Shown here: positions 24,901 through 38,984 of the stretch, piece after piece
Layout: each line of letters starts with the position of its first letter
Numbering within the stretch: the stretch's first letter is position 1
Assembly (NCBI GenBank): GCA_022818135.1
Contig: JAFMSR010000005.1
Location: forward strand, 25,186,906-25,250,905
From: Saxidomus purpurata
Taxonomy: Eukaryota > Mollusca > Bivalvia > Venerida > Veneridae
Direction: 5' to 3'
DNA length: 64,000 nt
Program-made: the position numbers and the translations under genes
Notes under the pieces: model-generated
The model's database searches: none
What the model was told of the DNA's origin: nothing
What the model saw: only the letters and a program-made list of their open reading frames with translations

Positions 24901-25343
24901 AAAGTGGAATTATGCACATTTTTTTCAATTAAGAATCCATCTGAAATAGGTGTGTGTAAAAGGGAAGAGGAAATAATTACTTTTAACCCAATACACCAAA
25001 CTCTTCCTTCTACCAGTACGAAATGATAACTATCTAAATATTACTTTTCCTATTTTGACTGAGAGTCAATTAAAATAACAAAACAACTGCAGCAGGAGTT
25101 GCTTCCCTTCCACTGCCGAAATCTCTACCAACAGCAACATTAACGCAAGGGAGCTCACTACGAAGAAAGGAACTATTATTTTATTAGTCCTGTTTTTTTT
25201 TTTTTCTAAAGCACCAACTTCAAATACTAATGCGGCATTATCATTAGTTTAACACATTTAAATGCACAGCAACCGAAAATTGCTTTTATAAAACGGTCAC
25301 CAAAAATACACTAAGTGCAGTAAGATGCGCATAATGTCACTTT
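24901..25343 (-). mobile_element. ~441-bp MITE, reverse copy
   Basis: This is the reverse complement of the 20169-20609 element along its length. Both boundaries read TTAA (24899-24902 and 25342-25345). A TTAA duplication (piggyBac-like) or a TA duplication (mariner-like, with TA as part of it) both fit. Confidence 0.87.
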
Positions 25344-27650
25344 AATATTATTAGATTAGATTTTTATATTTATTAGTTTACAGCCGTTAACCATTACGAA
25401 TTTTGTCCTTTAATTACTTCATTAGTAAATATGGCGCAGATCAAACATTTCAAAACTGACCTAAATACCTTCCTTGTTACAAATTTAATTATCAATAAAA
25501 TAAATGAAAACAGGAATATCTTTCAAACCAATTACGTTGCATCGATGCCAACAAGTATACTAATCACCCTTCCATCCAGAGGCCGTTCAGATATATATGT
25601 AGCTTCACATTACTCGCAGACATGAGATTTGTTTCTTTGCAAGCTTTTATTTACCTAGACTGACCGTTCAGCCAATTATAATAATCATGTTGATATAACA
25701 TCAACTGAATCTTCCGATCTGCCATTGATATATCCGAATCGCGATGCATTAGCGGAAGCGGAAGTGGAAGTGGAAATGAGGGTGGCTTAGAAAAGTTAAA
25801 GACAAATCATGACCAATATTTTATTTAAAAGTATGTGGTATAGAAGTTAAGGTGTCTGCCGCTCATCTTGGAGGAGCTCAACTTGGATCACGACCGTGCC
25901 TAATCATAAAACAATAGTACTAATTTTTCCAGGAAGTGTTCTAGAGCGTGACATGATAAGCTTCAAGCGTTCTTTTCACAATCGAGCTATAAACTCTTTT
26001 TGTATCAGTGAAACTAAACTGTTCTAACGGAATTTTTTTGCACGATTAATGTTTAAGAATGACAGAACTCCACAGACTTGCACTACAGCCTTTGCTGTGT
26101 GTTTTCCCAAATTCTCACACAAAGTTTACATCCACGTCGTTTTCCAGAAAAAAAATCCTTGTACACGTAAAAGTGTATCCACAAAAATATAAATCCATAT
26201 ACACTTTTACTCTACACTACAGTGTACATTGTATATTGATGTATATAACAAAGACTTTTGCTAAGTTTCGGAAAGAAGGGCCACGATCAAGAATAGAGCC
26301 TCAAGGTGACGTGACGTCACGACGCTACGAGACTTGTCCAGAAACAGAAAATAGCAGGTAGGAAAGAATGATGACAATCCTGACATAAAGCACAGAAGAA
26401 AGGAAGCAACGAAAAATCGTACAGAACATAATGAAGAGAGGGATGAAAAACAACATTGAGATGTGTCTAAATGGTGACTTCCAAATGAGAGTTTGAACAG
26501 GACTGATATCCTTCATAAAAGCTATTGTACTGAACGCTTCATTATTACAAGAAAAAAATCTCATTCATTCTCGACTCGTCAGATCCGCCCCTGGAGTCTA
26601 GATAACATATAGCCATGCAATCAATAGAGTGTTATAGGAAGCCGTCAGTCTTTGGTACAGTTAGCATCACAGACATATTACTGAATGCGTATATTGATTC
26701 TAAATACATTCCACAGTGCTGAATGAAGTACGCCCGATGATATGATGAGACGTATATGCACTGATACAGAGATCAGAAATCAAATCGAGGAATAGATCTT
26801 ATTTATTAACGCGTCTAACTGATTGATCCATCGTTTAATTAGGCCTTCTGTTGGAATGTGCTGAAAGGTAAATCGACAAGATAAACACAGACCAAGCCTG
26901 TAGAGACAAATACTCTATGGAAATATCGTGTGTTTATTTATATAAATATCATATCTAAAACTTCTAAATGTTAATAAAAAAGCAGGTTTTGATGTTACAC
27001 TGGTCATATCTATTGTCAACATTTTTTTAAGAAATGTAAAACGACTGCTTTTTTTTGTTCATTAACTTATAATACGATGTGGGCCTTGTTTCTCTTGGCA
27101 ACTGATTCTGAAGTACCAATAATAAATATTTGGAAAGGCAGTCTTCTGTTTCTTAAGGAATTTTCAACTGAATGGAAGAAGTTATCAAAATATAAAATCT
27201 CTACTGCTGTAGATATATTCGAAAGTTCAAGATCTCCGATTTTGAAAATGTAGCCTGATAAGCATGCGGCTTACAGACTGGTTGAAATAACGATGGTATG
27301 TGGATATATCATGGTATATCTATTTCATTACAAATGTATGACCCCTGAGGCATGAGGAAAGCCTCATTAAGTAAAATAATGCATTTATTAATAAGTCAAT
27401 GAAATATTGACCTATAGCAAAGAAGCGGTGTTCCGAAAATCAATCAACATCTGTGGTCCGGTTTCCGTGCATCATTACATCATGTCAGGTGGTCCAAAAT
27501 TGTTTAGAATTTACAAAAACGAAGAAATTGATAAACAAGGAAAAGTTCCTTAGTTCCTTTTGAAGAAATTGCGAAAAAATATCAAAAACAGACTTGATCG
27601 GAGAACTGCATGCTATATCTAGCAACTTACTATAATAAAATGATGCTTGC
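25344..27650. other. No gene or repeat seen
   Basis: A frame of 100 codons at 26059-26361 has no domain or splice support. A perfect CRE-type TGACGTCA lies at 26312-26319 but no gene is near it. Confidence 0.5.
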
Positions 27651-28351
27651 AGATAAATTTCTTAGCACCGACCAAGGCACATCATGAAATTGAACGATAC
27701 ACTCATTTGATCGTTTTCACCGACAGGATAATTTAGAATAAATTTCTTAGCACCGATAAGAAACATTATGAAAATGAACAACTCATTAGAATACATATGT
27801 CTTAGCACCGACAAGGAAGATTATGAAAATGAACAAAACAACTCATTTAGAATTCAGATTTCTTAGCACCGACAAGGAAAATTATGAAAATTAACAGAAC
27901 AACTCATTGTGAATACAGATTTCTTAGCACCGACAAGGAACATTATGAAAATGAACAACTCATTAGAATACAGATGTCTTAGCACCGACAAAGAAGATTA
28001 TGAAAATGAACAAAACAACTCGTTTGGAAAACAGATGTCTTAGCACCGACAAGGAAGATTATGAAAATGAACAAAACAACTCATTTAGAATACAGATTTC
28101 TTAGCACCGACAAGGAACATTATTAAAATTAACAAAACAACTCATTCAGAATACAGATTTCTTAGCACCGGCCAGGAACATTATGAAAATTAACAAAACA
28201 ACTCATTTTGAATACAGATTTCTTAGCACCGACAAGGCGCACTATGAAAATTAACTTTAAAGCTCAATTGGAATACTGATTTTTTTTGCACCGACCAAGG
28301 CACACCATGAAAATCAGCGATACAAAGATTCTTCACTTGAAATACAGATTT
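27651..28351 (+). repeat. ~62-bp minisatellite, eleven units
   Basis: Each unit has TTCTTAGCACCGACAAGGAA or a close variant, then 'attatgaaaatgaac' and 'aactcatt'. Most units are about 62 bp; two are about 54 bp through loss of part of 'aaaacaactcattt'. Edge units are the most diverged. No frame is maintained. Confidence 0.92.
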
Positions 28352-29233
28352 ATATACGTATACAAACACGTACAATCACACAATTCGTAACAGACTCTCC
28401 CTTAATAAAGTTACATGCATGACATATTGTCAAGACCATTACGCTAGACGTCCAAGACAATAAAACCACATTTTTTCATTACATTCTGCTTTAAGCATAG
28501 TTTTCTTGCAACTTTACTTCAAGCCAAATCAATACTTATCAAGGTTCTACAGGATTTTCCGCGGTAAATCATAATGTCAAAATATAAGGCAAATTAATTA
28601 GAATGATGGGATAAAATCAGAGTAATTTTGATTAAATGAAAGAACATTTATCTTTGTGACAGACTTAGAGGTGATTATAGGACAAAGGTTGCCCGTACCG
28701 GTAATGTGTTACAAAGAGGCCTTAAAACTCACAAAAATTACCTAATGCTCATCCATCATTTTGCACTGACTGTTTTCTTTTCTGTCATTCCTGAATCAGA
28801 CGGGAAATCCGTCATTTTGTACTGTCTTTGTTTTTTTCTCTGTCATTTCTGAATCAATCGGAAAGGGGGGCAAACAGTTTTGAAGCGCACACCCTCGCGC
28901 CGAGGTACGAATTGTTCGATGCGAAACAAGGTCAGCATTAAAACAAAAGATGCGTTAAGTGACTTATTTGGTGATAATATAAAACATTTATTTCATGATT
29001 GTTGTAGGAACAGTAACAACTATCTTCAATCGTTATCAGAGCAGACATTTAGAACTTTCCATGATACCTCGGGACAATAAGTTTCCAAATGACATAAGAA
29101 ATAACTGTTTTGTCTTCACAAATAATAACACCACGAAATGGTTAATTGGCTGTTACCATTTAAACAAACACAGACATTGTTACTTTCGCGGAAACACCAC
29201 ACGAGCTCCACTGTATATAACATAAATTTAACA
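28352..29233. other. No gene or repeat seen
   Basis: It contains a diverged pair of ~60-bp repeats around 28750-28870 ('tctgtcattcctgaatcaga' / 'tctgtcatttctgaatcaat'). Confidence 0.5.
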
Positions 29234-29407
29234 CCGTAGGTTACGATTCCGTATATAATTATAATTAGCGAAATTCGGGATATAAGGGACACATATTCTG
29301 GTCTGGATTTTTTAATTCTTTACGAAAATACGAAAATGTTGTATGAATATAACGTACTCTGACTTCATAGGTCCCAAGGAGTTTGTTACTATAAACGGAA
29401 TTAACTG
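29234..29407 (+). mobile_element. pogo/Tigger-like MITE, 174 bp
   Basis: It matches the 21935 copy: 'gattccgtatataa', 'gaaattcgggatataaggga' and the inverted end 'gagtttgttactataaacgg' closing in ACTG followed by TA. The length differs by one base. Confidence 0.65.
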
Positions 29408-31759
29408 TATACTAAAATCAGGTTTTCAGTTAAGGTCAACAAATTGTCGGGCTTGAAAACTAAGTACATGTAGGTATTTTCTGCTTCTTAGAAAAAAGCT
29501 TTCAGTTCTTAGGAAGTAAGAAGTTCAAATCGATGTACGCATGGAAGTGACGGAAGTTGTTTCCCCAGAGGGTAATGATACAAATTGACCAAGTTTTCAT
29601 CAAATTATCGGTTTTGACTGACAACTCTCGAAGCAATAGAATGCAAATGGAGTTTCTAAGGTTAGAAATTTTTTATACTTTTATTTTGACATTTAGTATG
29701 CAATTATTGTGTGACAAGACGGCTAAGACATCTTAGTTTTTGGGTTCTACATCCTTAGAGTCTGGTCAGCGACAATGCTGTTATCATATACGTCTTGAAC
29801 AATCGTAGCCATACTGTGACGGTTTTGTAAAATAACAAGGTGTTTCCCGAGAATACAATGCTGCAGTTACTGGAAGTGTCGGTTACATGTCTCTTTTCGC
29901 ACGGTACTAATCAATGATGAATAGCATTCTTGTATCTACTTGGACTCAACCTGCAGACAAATTTCCCAAGAGACCTTTGTATACTGCTTTAATAGCGTGA
30001 AATGGCTTTGTTTAACCAAAGTACATACACAATTTCTGTGAGAACATACACGCTAAGTGTTGGTGCTGCCCATACATGTTTAAAGGCAACGTCGACACAT
30101 TCAGACCATTAACAATACGATGTCGTACTTGCAGATACTCTCACTGACATAGATTTACGCAAAACACTTTAATATTACGCCCTGAAATTAATAGTAATAC
30201 GTAAAAGAAATGTACCACCAATGGTGTTAAACCATAAAAAGCAAACCCCTTTTAACACATTGTCGTACGTCCAGAGCATTCATTACATAATTTCATGAAG
30301 TTTGTCCGAAAGGTTGGCAAACCACTGATGCATGAGGATGCTTTTTACAATGATGATTGATATACTGTCCATGATAATGATATAATAAACTGACCCAACT
30401 CTTCAAACAATGTACATTTTCCCCGCGTATTGTTGAAACTTAATCTATTCACATTCATGTACGTGCTGTAAAGGCAAAGGCAAGTCAGAAAGTTATTTCA
30501 TTCTAAATTAAAGAACTCGTTAAGAGGAAGATATCTACTGTGGAAATAATGAATGAAATCGGAGGACGTATTAAATGTGAAAAAAGCGAATATTAGATAT
30601 TTCTAAAATGCAGCATCATGAAAAGGGCAATTTTAATTAGTGATGCCAAAGTGCGTTTTACTGCAAAATTAAATGCAACAGCTTCTAAAATATTATAAAA
30701 CATGATATCTACCTGACACTAAACAATATTATCAATTTCAGGTGAACGACAATCATAAAAAATGAGTAACTGGGTTTCCACATGGCGTTTTGAAAAATTC
30801 CTTAAACGTGTGTTCATGATCAGTTATGTTCTGACTTGTGTTCTCATTCAATTAAGGTAGGGATCGACATTAAACTTAAAAAAGACTATTCACCTGGTAG
30901 ATCCAACAGGTCGCTATAAGCTGCCGTAGTGTCACTGTTCGCGTCACCATTTATCCATTGGATTGAGTAGCCTAAGACAAAATGCTTGTTTTACATTTCA
31001 CACAAGTGGTTGAAAGGACCTGTTTTGAAAATGCTGTTTGTTACATCCAAGTAGTTGGCGTGTCTGCATTTAACTGCAGTGTATGGCGGAGAAAGCCTAG
31101 AAATGTCACATAATTTGGAATGGTGGAAAGTCGCTGTATATGGAATAAAGGTTGAAATCGTGACTGCTTGCTGGTTTCGTTGTATACCTGAAAATAGAAG
31201 GGAACCAGTGTTTGTTTAAGTTGATGAGGTTCAACCTAAAATATAATTTTTTTTTAAGCTCGGGCAACAACAAGGATGCGTTTGAAAGTGTAAAAGGGTG
31301 CAGAATCGTACATGTATTTGAATGTACAATTTGTATAAACTTTAGAATTCGTATAGGCACCTTTAATGTATTTTATTATTTTCATGTTCTCTCGTGCGTT
31401 TTTCTCTTTTTTTTTCCTCCCTAACGCTATACATTGTATTAGGTATTAGTTGTTTGCGCTGAATGTCGAAGGAAATCAGAATTCGGAGAAACACATATAA
31501 GTACCAAAATGTTAAGCAAAAAACGTTTTAAATCAAGGAAAATAACATTATAATTAATGCAAGAAACTGTGTGGCATTTAGAGTTATGCATTGTAGCTCT
31601 CGTTTAAATTAAAATGTAATTACTTTAATAATTGTTTTATTACATCCAGTATGTAAATGTTTTTCTCAAAACACATTTCAGATGTGAATGTTTTTCAAAT
31701 GTTCAACCGTAAGTTTATGTTCAATTGCTTGGTACGTGTAGCAAGACTTGGGGTGGGAG
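29408..31759. other. No gene or repeat seen
   Basis: Short overlapping frames at 31106-31424 lie on opposite strands and show no family features. Confidence 0.5.
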
Positions 31760-31970
31760 GAGCCCGCTTGGTTCAGTGGTAGCGCCTTCACATCGGGATA
31801 GGAAGGTCCAAGGTTCGATTTCCACCAGTGCCCGAGTAGTGGTAGACACAGGTTATTCTCTATGTTCGAGGTTGATTCCATCTGGACAGTGTCTCGAGAG
31901 CGCATTATATAAGTTGTAAAAACTTGTCGCGCAATCAAATGAATTAAATTAGTATAAATTCAAAGTATTT
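31760..31970 (+). mobile_element. tRNA-headed SINE, family with 19.78-kb copy
   Basis: Box A TGGTTCAGTGGT at 31769 and box B GGTTCGATTTC at 31812 are properly spaced for a polymerase III promoter. The body has 'cagtgcccgagtagtgg' and the tail 'cttgtcgcgcaatcaaatga', both shared with 19783-19970. It ends in AT-rich sequence. Confidence 0.7.
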
Positions 31971-34900
31971 AGATGTTGAGTTCCTTCTCATCTGTTAAGC
32001 AACTTGTAGTTAGTTTCAAATCTTAGAAAAAAAATCTCCTTTTACTTCTTTTTTCACGGTCAGCATTACCTCAAGACCGGATTACGTTAATTTAATGTTT
32101 AGTTAAATAAAGATAACAGTTTTATAACTTAATTCCATTAAAACATTAAGAATGGGCCGAGAAGAAACATGACTGTTTCTGTCTATATATTATGAGAAGA
32201 CTTGCATGTTTTTGCCCTGTGAAAGCACTTTCAACATTCAATTATTTTGCACTTTAAAACTGCTGTAATACACTTAACTAAACTATATTTGCTCGACTGC
32301 GAATACACTTCATTTGAGTGCATAAAGGTTTCCACTAAATGTACAGCAGCCAACAAAGTTTCCATAAAACTGTGCGGAAACTGGCCCTATTTCAAAATAC
32401 AGTAATTGTGTCTTAAGCCCGTCTCCACTCCTCCACGTTCATAGATTACTGGGAAATCTCCATATCGATTGGATTGCTGGGACGGTTATCTGTGTCAAGT
32501 GAGGCAGACCTTTTAGACTAGGCTCTCAAAATATTGACACATTTCTAGCACGATGCTCGCTGCGTGTTTCACACGGTACATTAATCAAATATCGGTGGGG
32601 GTGGATGTGGTTTAGAATAGAATAAAAGAAAAGCGAGTGGCATTGTATTGTTGTAGGAAGCGAGTTGTAGGCGTGATGTATTGAAAAACGTTGAAGCTGA
32701 ATTAAATTGTTGTTGCACTTCTCAATTTGCCGGTTTAAATGCCACTGGATGTAACAAGTTGTCGGTGTACGGAGAACGGAAAGAAAAACCTGTCTGGCGT
32801 CTCAAACCGACACAAGATTTTTTCTTTCTACTTAATCGCAAAACTTGCTGGTATGACTTTTGACCTGCTGCATATCACAATCAGTCTTGGGCTGGTTAAG
32901 TTTTAATCATAACATTCATCTTCAGGGAGAGTTATATAACCAATTTGTGTATAACAGAGCGTTTTAAAATAGGACAATCGTGTTGTGTTGACGCCCTACA
33001 GTACAACGAGTGTAAGTGCAGAAAACTCAAAGTTTTCTAGAGCAGTAATGATGCACTGAAGATAACAGCTGTCTGTGAATGAATTTACTATGATTTTTAG
33101 CATGTACACCTGTTTATTTGTACATTTTAACTTTTTCATATCAATATTGTATCACCATTTATCTTGCCAGTTTGCCAGGCCCCAACCCCGGACTATTTAA
33201 TCAACCATTTCTAAGCTAGTCAAACTAAAGCTTTACGTTTTACATATTGTAAATTTATGATTACATATTCAAATATAGAACACATATGCCCCTCAGATTT
33301 TAATATCAAATGTTAATTTGAATGACTAATGAATGAATCAGTCAACCCATATTAAACATATAACGCTTACATGGACATAGAAATTAATATCTTAAAACGG
33401 CTAATGTACAACTTTTATTCAAATGTTCAAGTATGATTAAGCAAGATTTTCAAGACCGCTTGTGCCTTAGCGCTGCTGGCCTGCGACGTTGAACTGTTTT
33501 TAACTTATATGTACTTTTGCTATTACTGTCTCATACATGTTATTAAATTCATGTTTAAAATACAGAAAATAACATATTTGAAACATAAAAAAGAAGTATC
33601 GTTAGAACAATCGTTAAAAATACAATTGCTGTTCTAGTGAAACTCTAACCACTTCCTGCATGTCACAAGCAAAGAAACCAAGACAATCGTTGGAAGTAGA
33701 GAAAAACACTTTGTACAAGTGGAAGGAAGTTCGTTGGGTTTATATCTAAGTACTTTCGAGTGTCAGAAACGTGACAAAGTTCTGACTCTCGGGAAATCTC
33801 GAGTATTTCATGACAGATGTCAACGCGTTCAGAACCAGCGAGACTTCGAGAACATTACATTTTTTCATGTTAACAACACTTTCTGTCTGTTTTAATCAAA
33901 AATAAAAATGATAAAATTCAGACTATTTTATCATATTTATTTATTTCGAATATCAAAGAAAGGTCTACCGAGCGATCATGTTTTTTAACGATTAAGCGAC
34001 CGAGCTGGAACTTCCGAACACTACCTTGACGGATCAGTTCAGAATTTGTTGTATATAAAAGTGTGTTTTCTTATTTTTGCTCTGTAACTGGCTGTAAATG
34101 CGCATGACATTTAAATAATGTTTATAAAATCATTTTTGAAGGGTTAATAAAGATTTCTGAAGGTTTTCAAGTATTGGCTTGCAGACAAATAGCTAATTCA
34201 TTACATTTTAATTATTAGCCTTATTCTTTACCTGTATCTTTTAGGAACACAGCATCTCTTATAAAGCCAAAAGATGATAAATATTGAAAAATAAACTTAT
34301 TTGACTTTATCCAATAAAATGAAAAGGTTTAGTGGAACAAACGACTAACAAAGAAGAAGGTAAAACTACACAAAGTATAAATAAAATTAGTAAAATTAGT
34401 TAAATAGGAGGCAATATTCAGTTTTGGAATTTGTGTTGCATTTATTCAGGGTCAAATTTAGAGATTATAAGCAAACTTGAGATCAGGGTGAATGTAGTCA
34501 AATGCATGCCAAAATAAATTCGAGAAAATATGTTTAATTTGTCGTCAGATTTCGCGACGGGAAATACACAAATGCCAAAGTGGTGGATGGATATTCAAAT
34601 GTTCGGTGTGGATATCTGACAGTTTATATTAAGATTCCTGAAGACATGCTACAAATGTAACACATTTGTTTCGAATAATTGAATGCAGAGTTTGTGTAGA
34701 GTTTTTGAATGTTGTTGAGTCTTATGAAGTCGTCCGAAGAGCTATGGAAATTGCATATTGCCTCCTAAATCAGTATTGCAACACTACAGAATAGAATTGC
34801 ACAATTTATTTTTGCAATGATGCATACATGTTGTTTGTGAATGATAGGGGAATGGAATGCATTTCAAATTGTATTTTGATTCGAATAAGTGTGTTAAAGA

Positions 34901-36238
34901 TGCAATATCAAAGAAAATGAAGTGTTAATTTTTTCAAAGGCAAGTACTTAATTATATTAAATTATGTCATAAAAACAATGATTGGCAAGTAATGTTTTCT
35001 CAAATTTCTAGCAACCATAATATTCATTTTTACAAAGGTATACAGAAACTTAAAACAACCTGACTACCCTTTTTGTGATTTTGCTGAAAACAGTAAAAAG
35101 TTTAATGGTCTTGCGAAAGTGGCAATTAATTCGTGTAAAAGTCTGAATAACATAACATACTTATTATAATAAGCGATTTATTTGATACAATATAGAAATA
35201 CTTCCTGAAAAATAACACCCATTAGTGGCCAAGTATTGGACCTTTGGATATATAACTTGGGCTGTAACACTTTTACGCACAATTGTCTGTGTTTAAAGCA
35301 CATGTTAGCATAGTGTATTATGCGGAGATATCAGCCGTAGCTACGGCAAAAAGTGCACTGTTCACACTGTATCAGTATTGTTGTGTCTTTAACAACGCAA
35401 CGTACGTTCAAGTTCCCTAATAGGTCAGATCGAAAATTTTCAATTACAAACAGTCCTTATTTCAGAATTTGTACCTTATTAAAAGTGCGAATCCAAGTCA
35501 ATCCACCAAACTATGTTAAATATTTTGAAGCTATACTGACCATGCGCAAAGTTGGGCACAGATGTTTGACTACTGTTGATATAGTTATAGAATACTTATA
35601 TGTATCTATTGAAGTTTGAGCAGGTACTGTGTTTTAAGCTTTACTCTATAATTCCTATGTTCATTGAACTCTAGGCTTAGACAATGCTTATAATATACAG
35701 TAGAATGTATCCAACCTCAAAGCCCGTACATTGTTCATAATTACATTCAAGAAAATGATCGATTTTGACTTTTTACAAAATGTTGTACCAGAATGCTTTA
35801 TTAAGGTGTTGTTTTTGCTTAAGGGACAAAGTATTTAAAGTTGAATCCATGCGCATAATCACATACCCTACTAAAGACACTTGCTCACGGTTGTCTAATA
35901 AATGACACCATCCATATTAAATGGCAAGTAAATTTTAGAAAATTATTACGGTAAGTGCTTAAAGACATCAAGAAACACTAAAAGAGTCAATTACATTAAC
36001 GTCATTGACCTGCATGTCTATACATTTGTAGCTGTCACAATTGAGACACTTTACTGCGTTACACCGTAAGTGTTCTTACTTCTTTCACATTTTAGCGGGA
36101 AATGAACTGAGTAAAGGTCACACATATTTCCTTTTTCAAAAAAACATTTATATATAGATGGAAAAATGGAATGGTATTTGATATAACTAATACTGTTCGT
36201 TTACCAGTGAAGGAATTGAAATATGAACGTCACGCTTG
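31971..36238. other. No gene or repeat seen
   Basis: AT-rich DNA. A frame of 88 codons at 35353-35619 has no recognisable domain. Confidence 0.5.
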
Positions 36239-36540
36239 TCTAACGCACTACCGACGTAACGTCGTTTCTGATTGGGTATGTACTACGTCATTTAAATTTG
36301 CGACTATTACATAGCGTATATATAGTCGCAAAAATCAAATGGCGTTTAAATTATCGCATTTAAACATATTGTGCGTTAGAAAAGGATTAACTTTTTTGTG
36401 ATTTTGACATTTGCGACCGAATATACGATTTTAATGGTCGCAAATAGTTTTAACAGCCCCGGCTAACACCGTCGCCGTTAAAAATGTTTGCAACCATTGA
36501 AAAACTGTATACACAGTCGCAAATATCAAAATTACAAAAC
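36239..36540. repeat. Inverted-repeat cluster with TTTGCGAC / GTCGCAAA motifs
   Basis: A 142-bp block has perfect 10-bp ends TCTAACGCAC (36239-36248) and GTGCGTTAGA (36371-36380). Inside and just beyond it are inverted pairs: TTTGCGACTAT with ATAGTCGCAAA (36298, 36322), and CATTTGCGACC with GGTCGCAAAT (36408, 36436). A further GTCGCAAATA lies at 36516. This looks like one or two small foldback elements of a single family. Confidence 0.7.
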
Positions 36541-38984
36541 AGTTATTCATATATTTAATTAAAATCACTATAGTTAGAATTGTATCGAAATATTTTCTGA
36601 TTTAATAAATTGTACACCTACTTATAAATTATCGACAAGATTCTATCTTTTCATTAATTGTTTAAAAAATGAAAATTTTTCTATTCTTTCCAGGGCTCAT
36701 CTATATTTTGATATTTTCAGAGGCGTACAAAAGTTTCAGCGCTTTGCGTATATGATTACATCAAAGTACAAAGACAGTATGGAATGAAACCAAACAGCAA
36801 AAGCTGGCATATGTATCAACAATCAACATCAAGCTTCGTAGGTCATGTGGAATAACATTATATTGGACCATCGTTTAGACTTTTTTATAAGATTGAATTA
36901 AGAAAATTTTATGATTTAGATTTAATACACGTGACAAATTAATCTGCAGATGAAACTGACAAACTAAGACATAATGCAATGCCGGTTCCCAGCTTCACAT
37001 CTAGATACTTTAAAGTAATTACGTTTTCCAGTGACGTCATGGCACGTCCTGAGATGCTCCGACCCGTTAAGTCGCATCTCAGACAGGTAACCTAAATCCT
37101 GGTTGCATCACTATATTTTTTTTCAACAAACAAAATAAAAAAGAAAAACCAACTTATAAATATTAAAGTCACTCAAAAGACAGAACGGCGGAATCTACTG
37201 TCACTTGGTACACCATTACACAGAATGATGTTTATCTAAGCATTGCAAACAGAAAGCCGACACCAACACGTTTGGTGGAACCGAAGTACGTGAAAAGCTG
37301 CATGCTTACCCTACTGCCTAGTTAGATTTGAATTAAGAACAATTGTCCATTTTTACAACCCAATATACACCAGCCACTTACAATGGAATCAAGTTGTTCT
37401 AGATGGCAGCCTTAGTAGGCGACAAGTAAGTTGTCGAGTCTGTGAATTAACGGAAACCCATCAATGGTCATAGTGCATACATATAGTTTGCATTAATTAC
37501 GTTTGAACATATGTAAGTCAAAGTTAAAAGGTTTTAAGTGAAATGCTATGTTACCTTTTATACGGCAGGTATTCTTCGGCCCTTATCATGGAAATGTATA
37601 ACTTCAACTTTATAGGTAGGATTTTAGAAGTCGTTCCAGTTAAGTTCTTTTGTAGACAAACTAAATTAACTTAAAACTCCGTGGTCACTTTCGTGTTGCT
37701 TGAATAGAATTATGAATTTAATGACAGAAAAATAATAAATGTGTAAAAGTATATATTGACCTCTAAATTAGTCTATAATTGTGTAATATTTACTCTTAAA
37801 CAAAATAACTAACTACATGTCTATCTATCGTTTCAATATCGTTTCGTCTCAATATTTTTTTATCAGAAAGCCTTTCTCATTTTTTTTTTTGCAAACTCAA
37901 TGGCAAAAGTATTCGGCTATATTTAAAGGATGTACTTTAAATAAAAAAAGCAACGTCCTGAATGTTTTTTGTGTAAATAACGAGACATTTCGCTGGTAAA
38001 TAAATTTCTTGGTAATCTTTTTAAGTAATATGACTAATAGTAACATCATGTGTGAACAGGGGGCTTTCATATGCTGCGCATAATACCCAACTGCGACCCC
38101 ATTACTCTATTATTTTCTTATTCTATATTTTAAAGACAAAATAATGCCAGTTGAAAAAATATTTAAAGCAGACATTCAAGTGAATAAATTTTAAACCATT
38201 CCTATATATTCATCCGCGCAACCAGCTCAATCGCCTGTGTATGCTACATGCAGTAGTAATTATGCCGACGATAAAAGACAAGAATTTGCTTCATGGTATT
38301 ACTATGCAGAGTATTTTACCCATGGTTGGTTTAACTACATAAATCAGTACCGTTAAAGCTGGGCACAAATTACGTGTAATTTTCTAAATCTAATTATTAC
38401 ATCAATTTACATACTTCATGGTATATTTGTTTAGTAATCTACCGTTTCTAATACAGACACACGCAAGCAACATGATGTCTTATAAATTTGACCTGGTCAT
38501 TTTTGGAGAAACCAAACCAAAAATGAGTAGATCCCAAGACAGTTCATTTATAATAAAAGTGACCCGTATTTTAGCCTTCCAGTCTCGCTATCTGGCCAAA
38601 TACATAGCAGAAGCTGGCAATCTAGTGCTCTTTGTGACTTACTTTCTTGACACAAGCTGTCCGAGAATAAAATCACCCCGTTTGCATGAACTCCTCACGT
38701 TTAGTCGGAAACATAACGCCGAAGGCCTGTTCACTGAAAATACGTTAGACACTTCTGGGACTACATCTAAGAGTTCTAACAAGTAGTTTATTAATTTACG
38801 AAGAAGAATTATGTTTACGCACCAACTTCTATTCTTCTTGATATACGAATTCATTTTAGTTTGATTACGAGTAACGCTTTAATAACTTATTGAGATGGTA
38901 TTAAGAACGATTGAAAGTCGATTTTTTTATTGCTGCAACGTGTGAAAACTATGTCTTTGCCCAAACGTATGTTAAGCTTGCACT
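36541..38984. other. No gene recognised
   Basis: A plus-strand frame at 38418-38786 (122 codons) is the longest here that no repeat explains. It has no recognisable domain, and I do not call it a gene. Confidence 0.45.

Noticed and set aside
26312..26319. CRE (TGACGTCA) as a regulatory site
   Set aside because: It is a perfect octamer, but others occur in the window (for example near 37033) and no gene start is nearby.
38418..38786. 122-codon plus-strand frame as a gene
   Set aside because: No domain, signal peptide or splice context was recognised. A chance frame is plausible in 64 kb.
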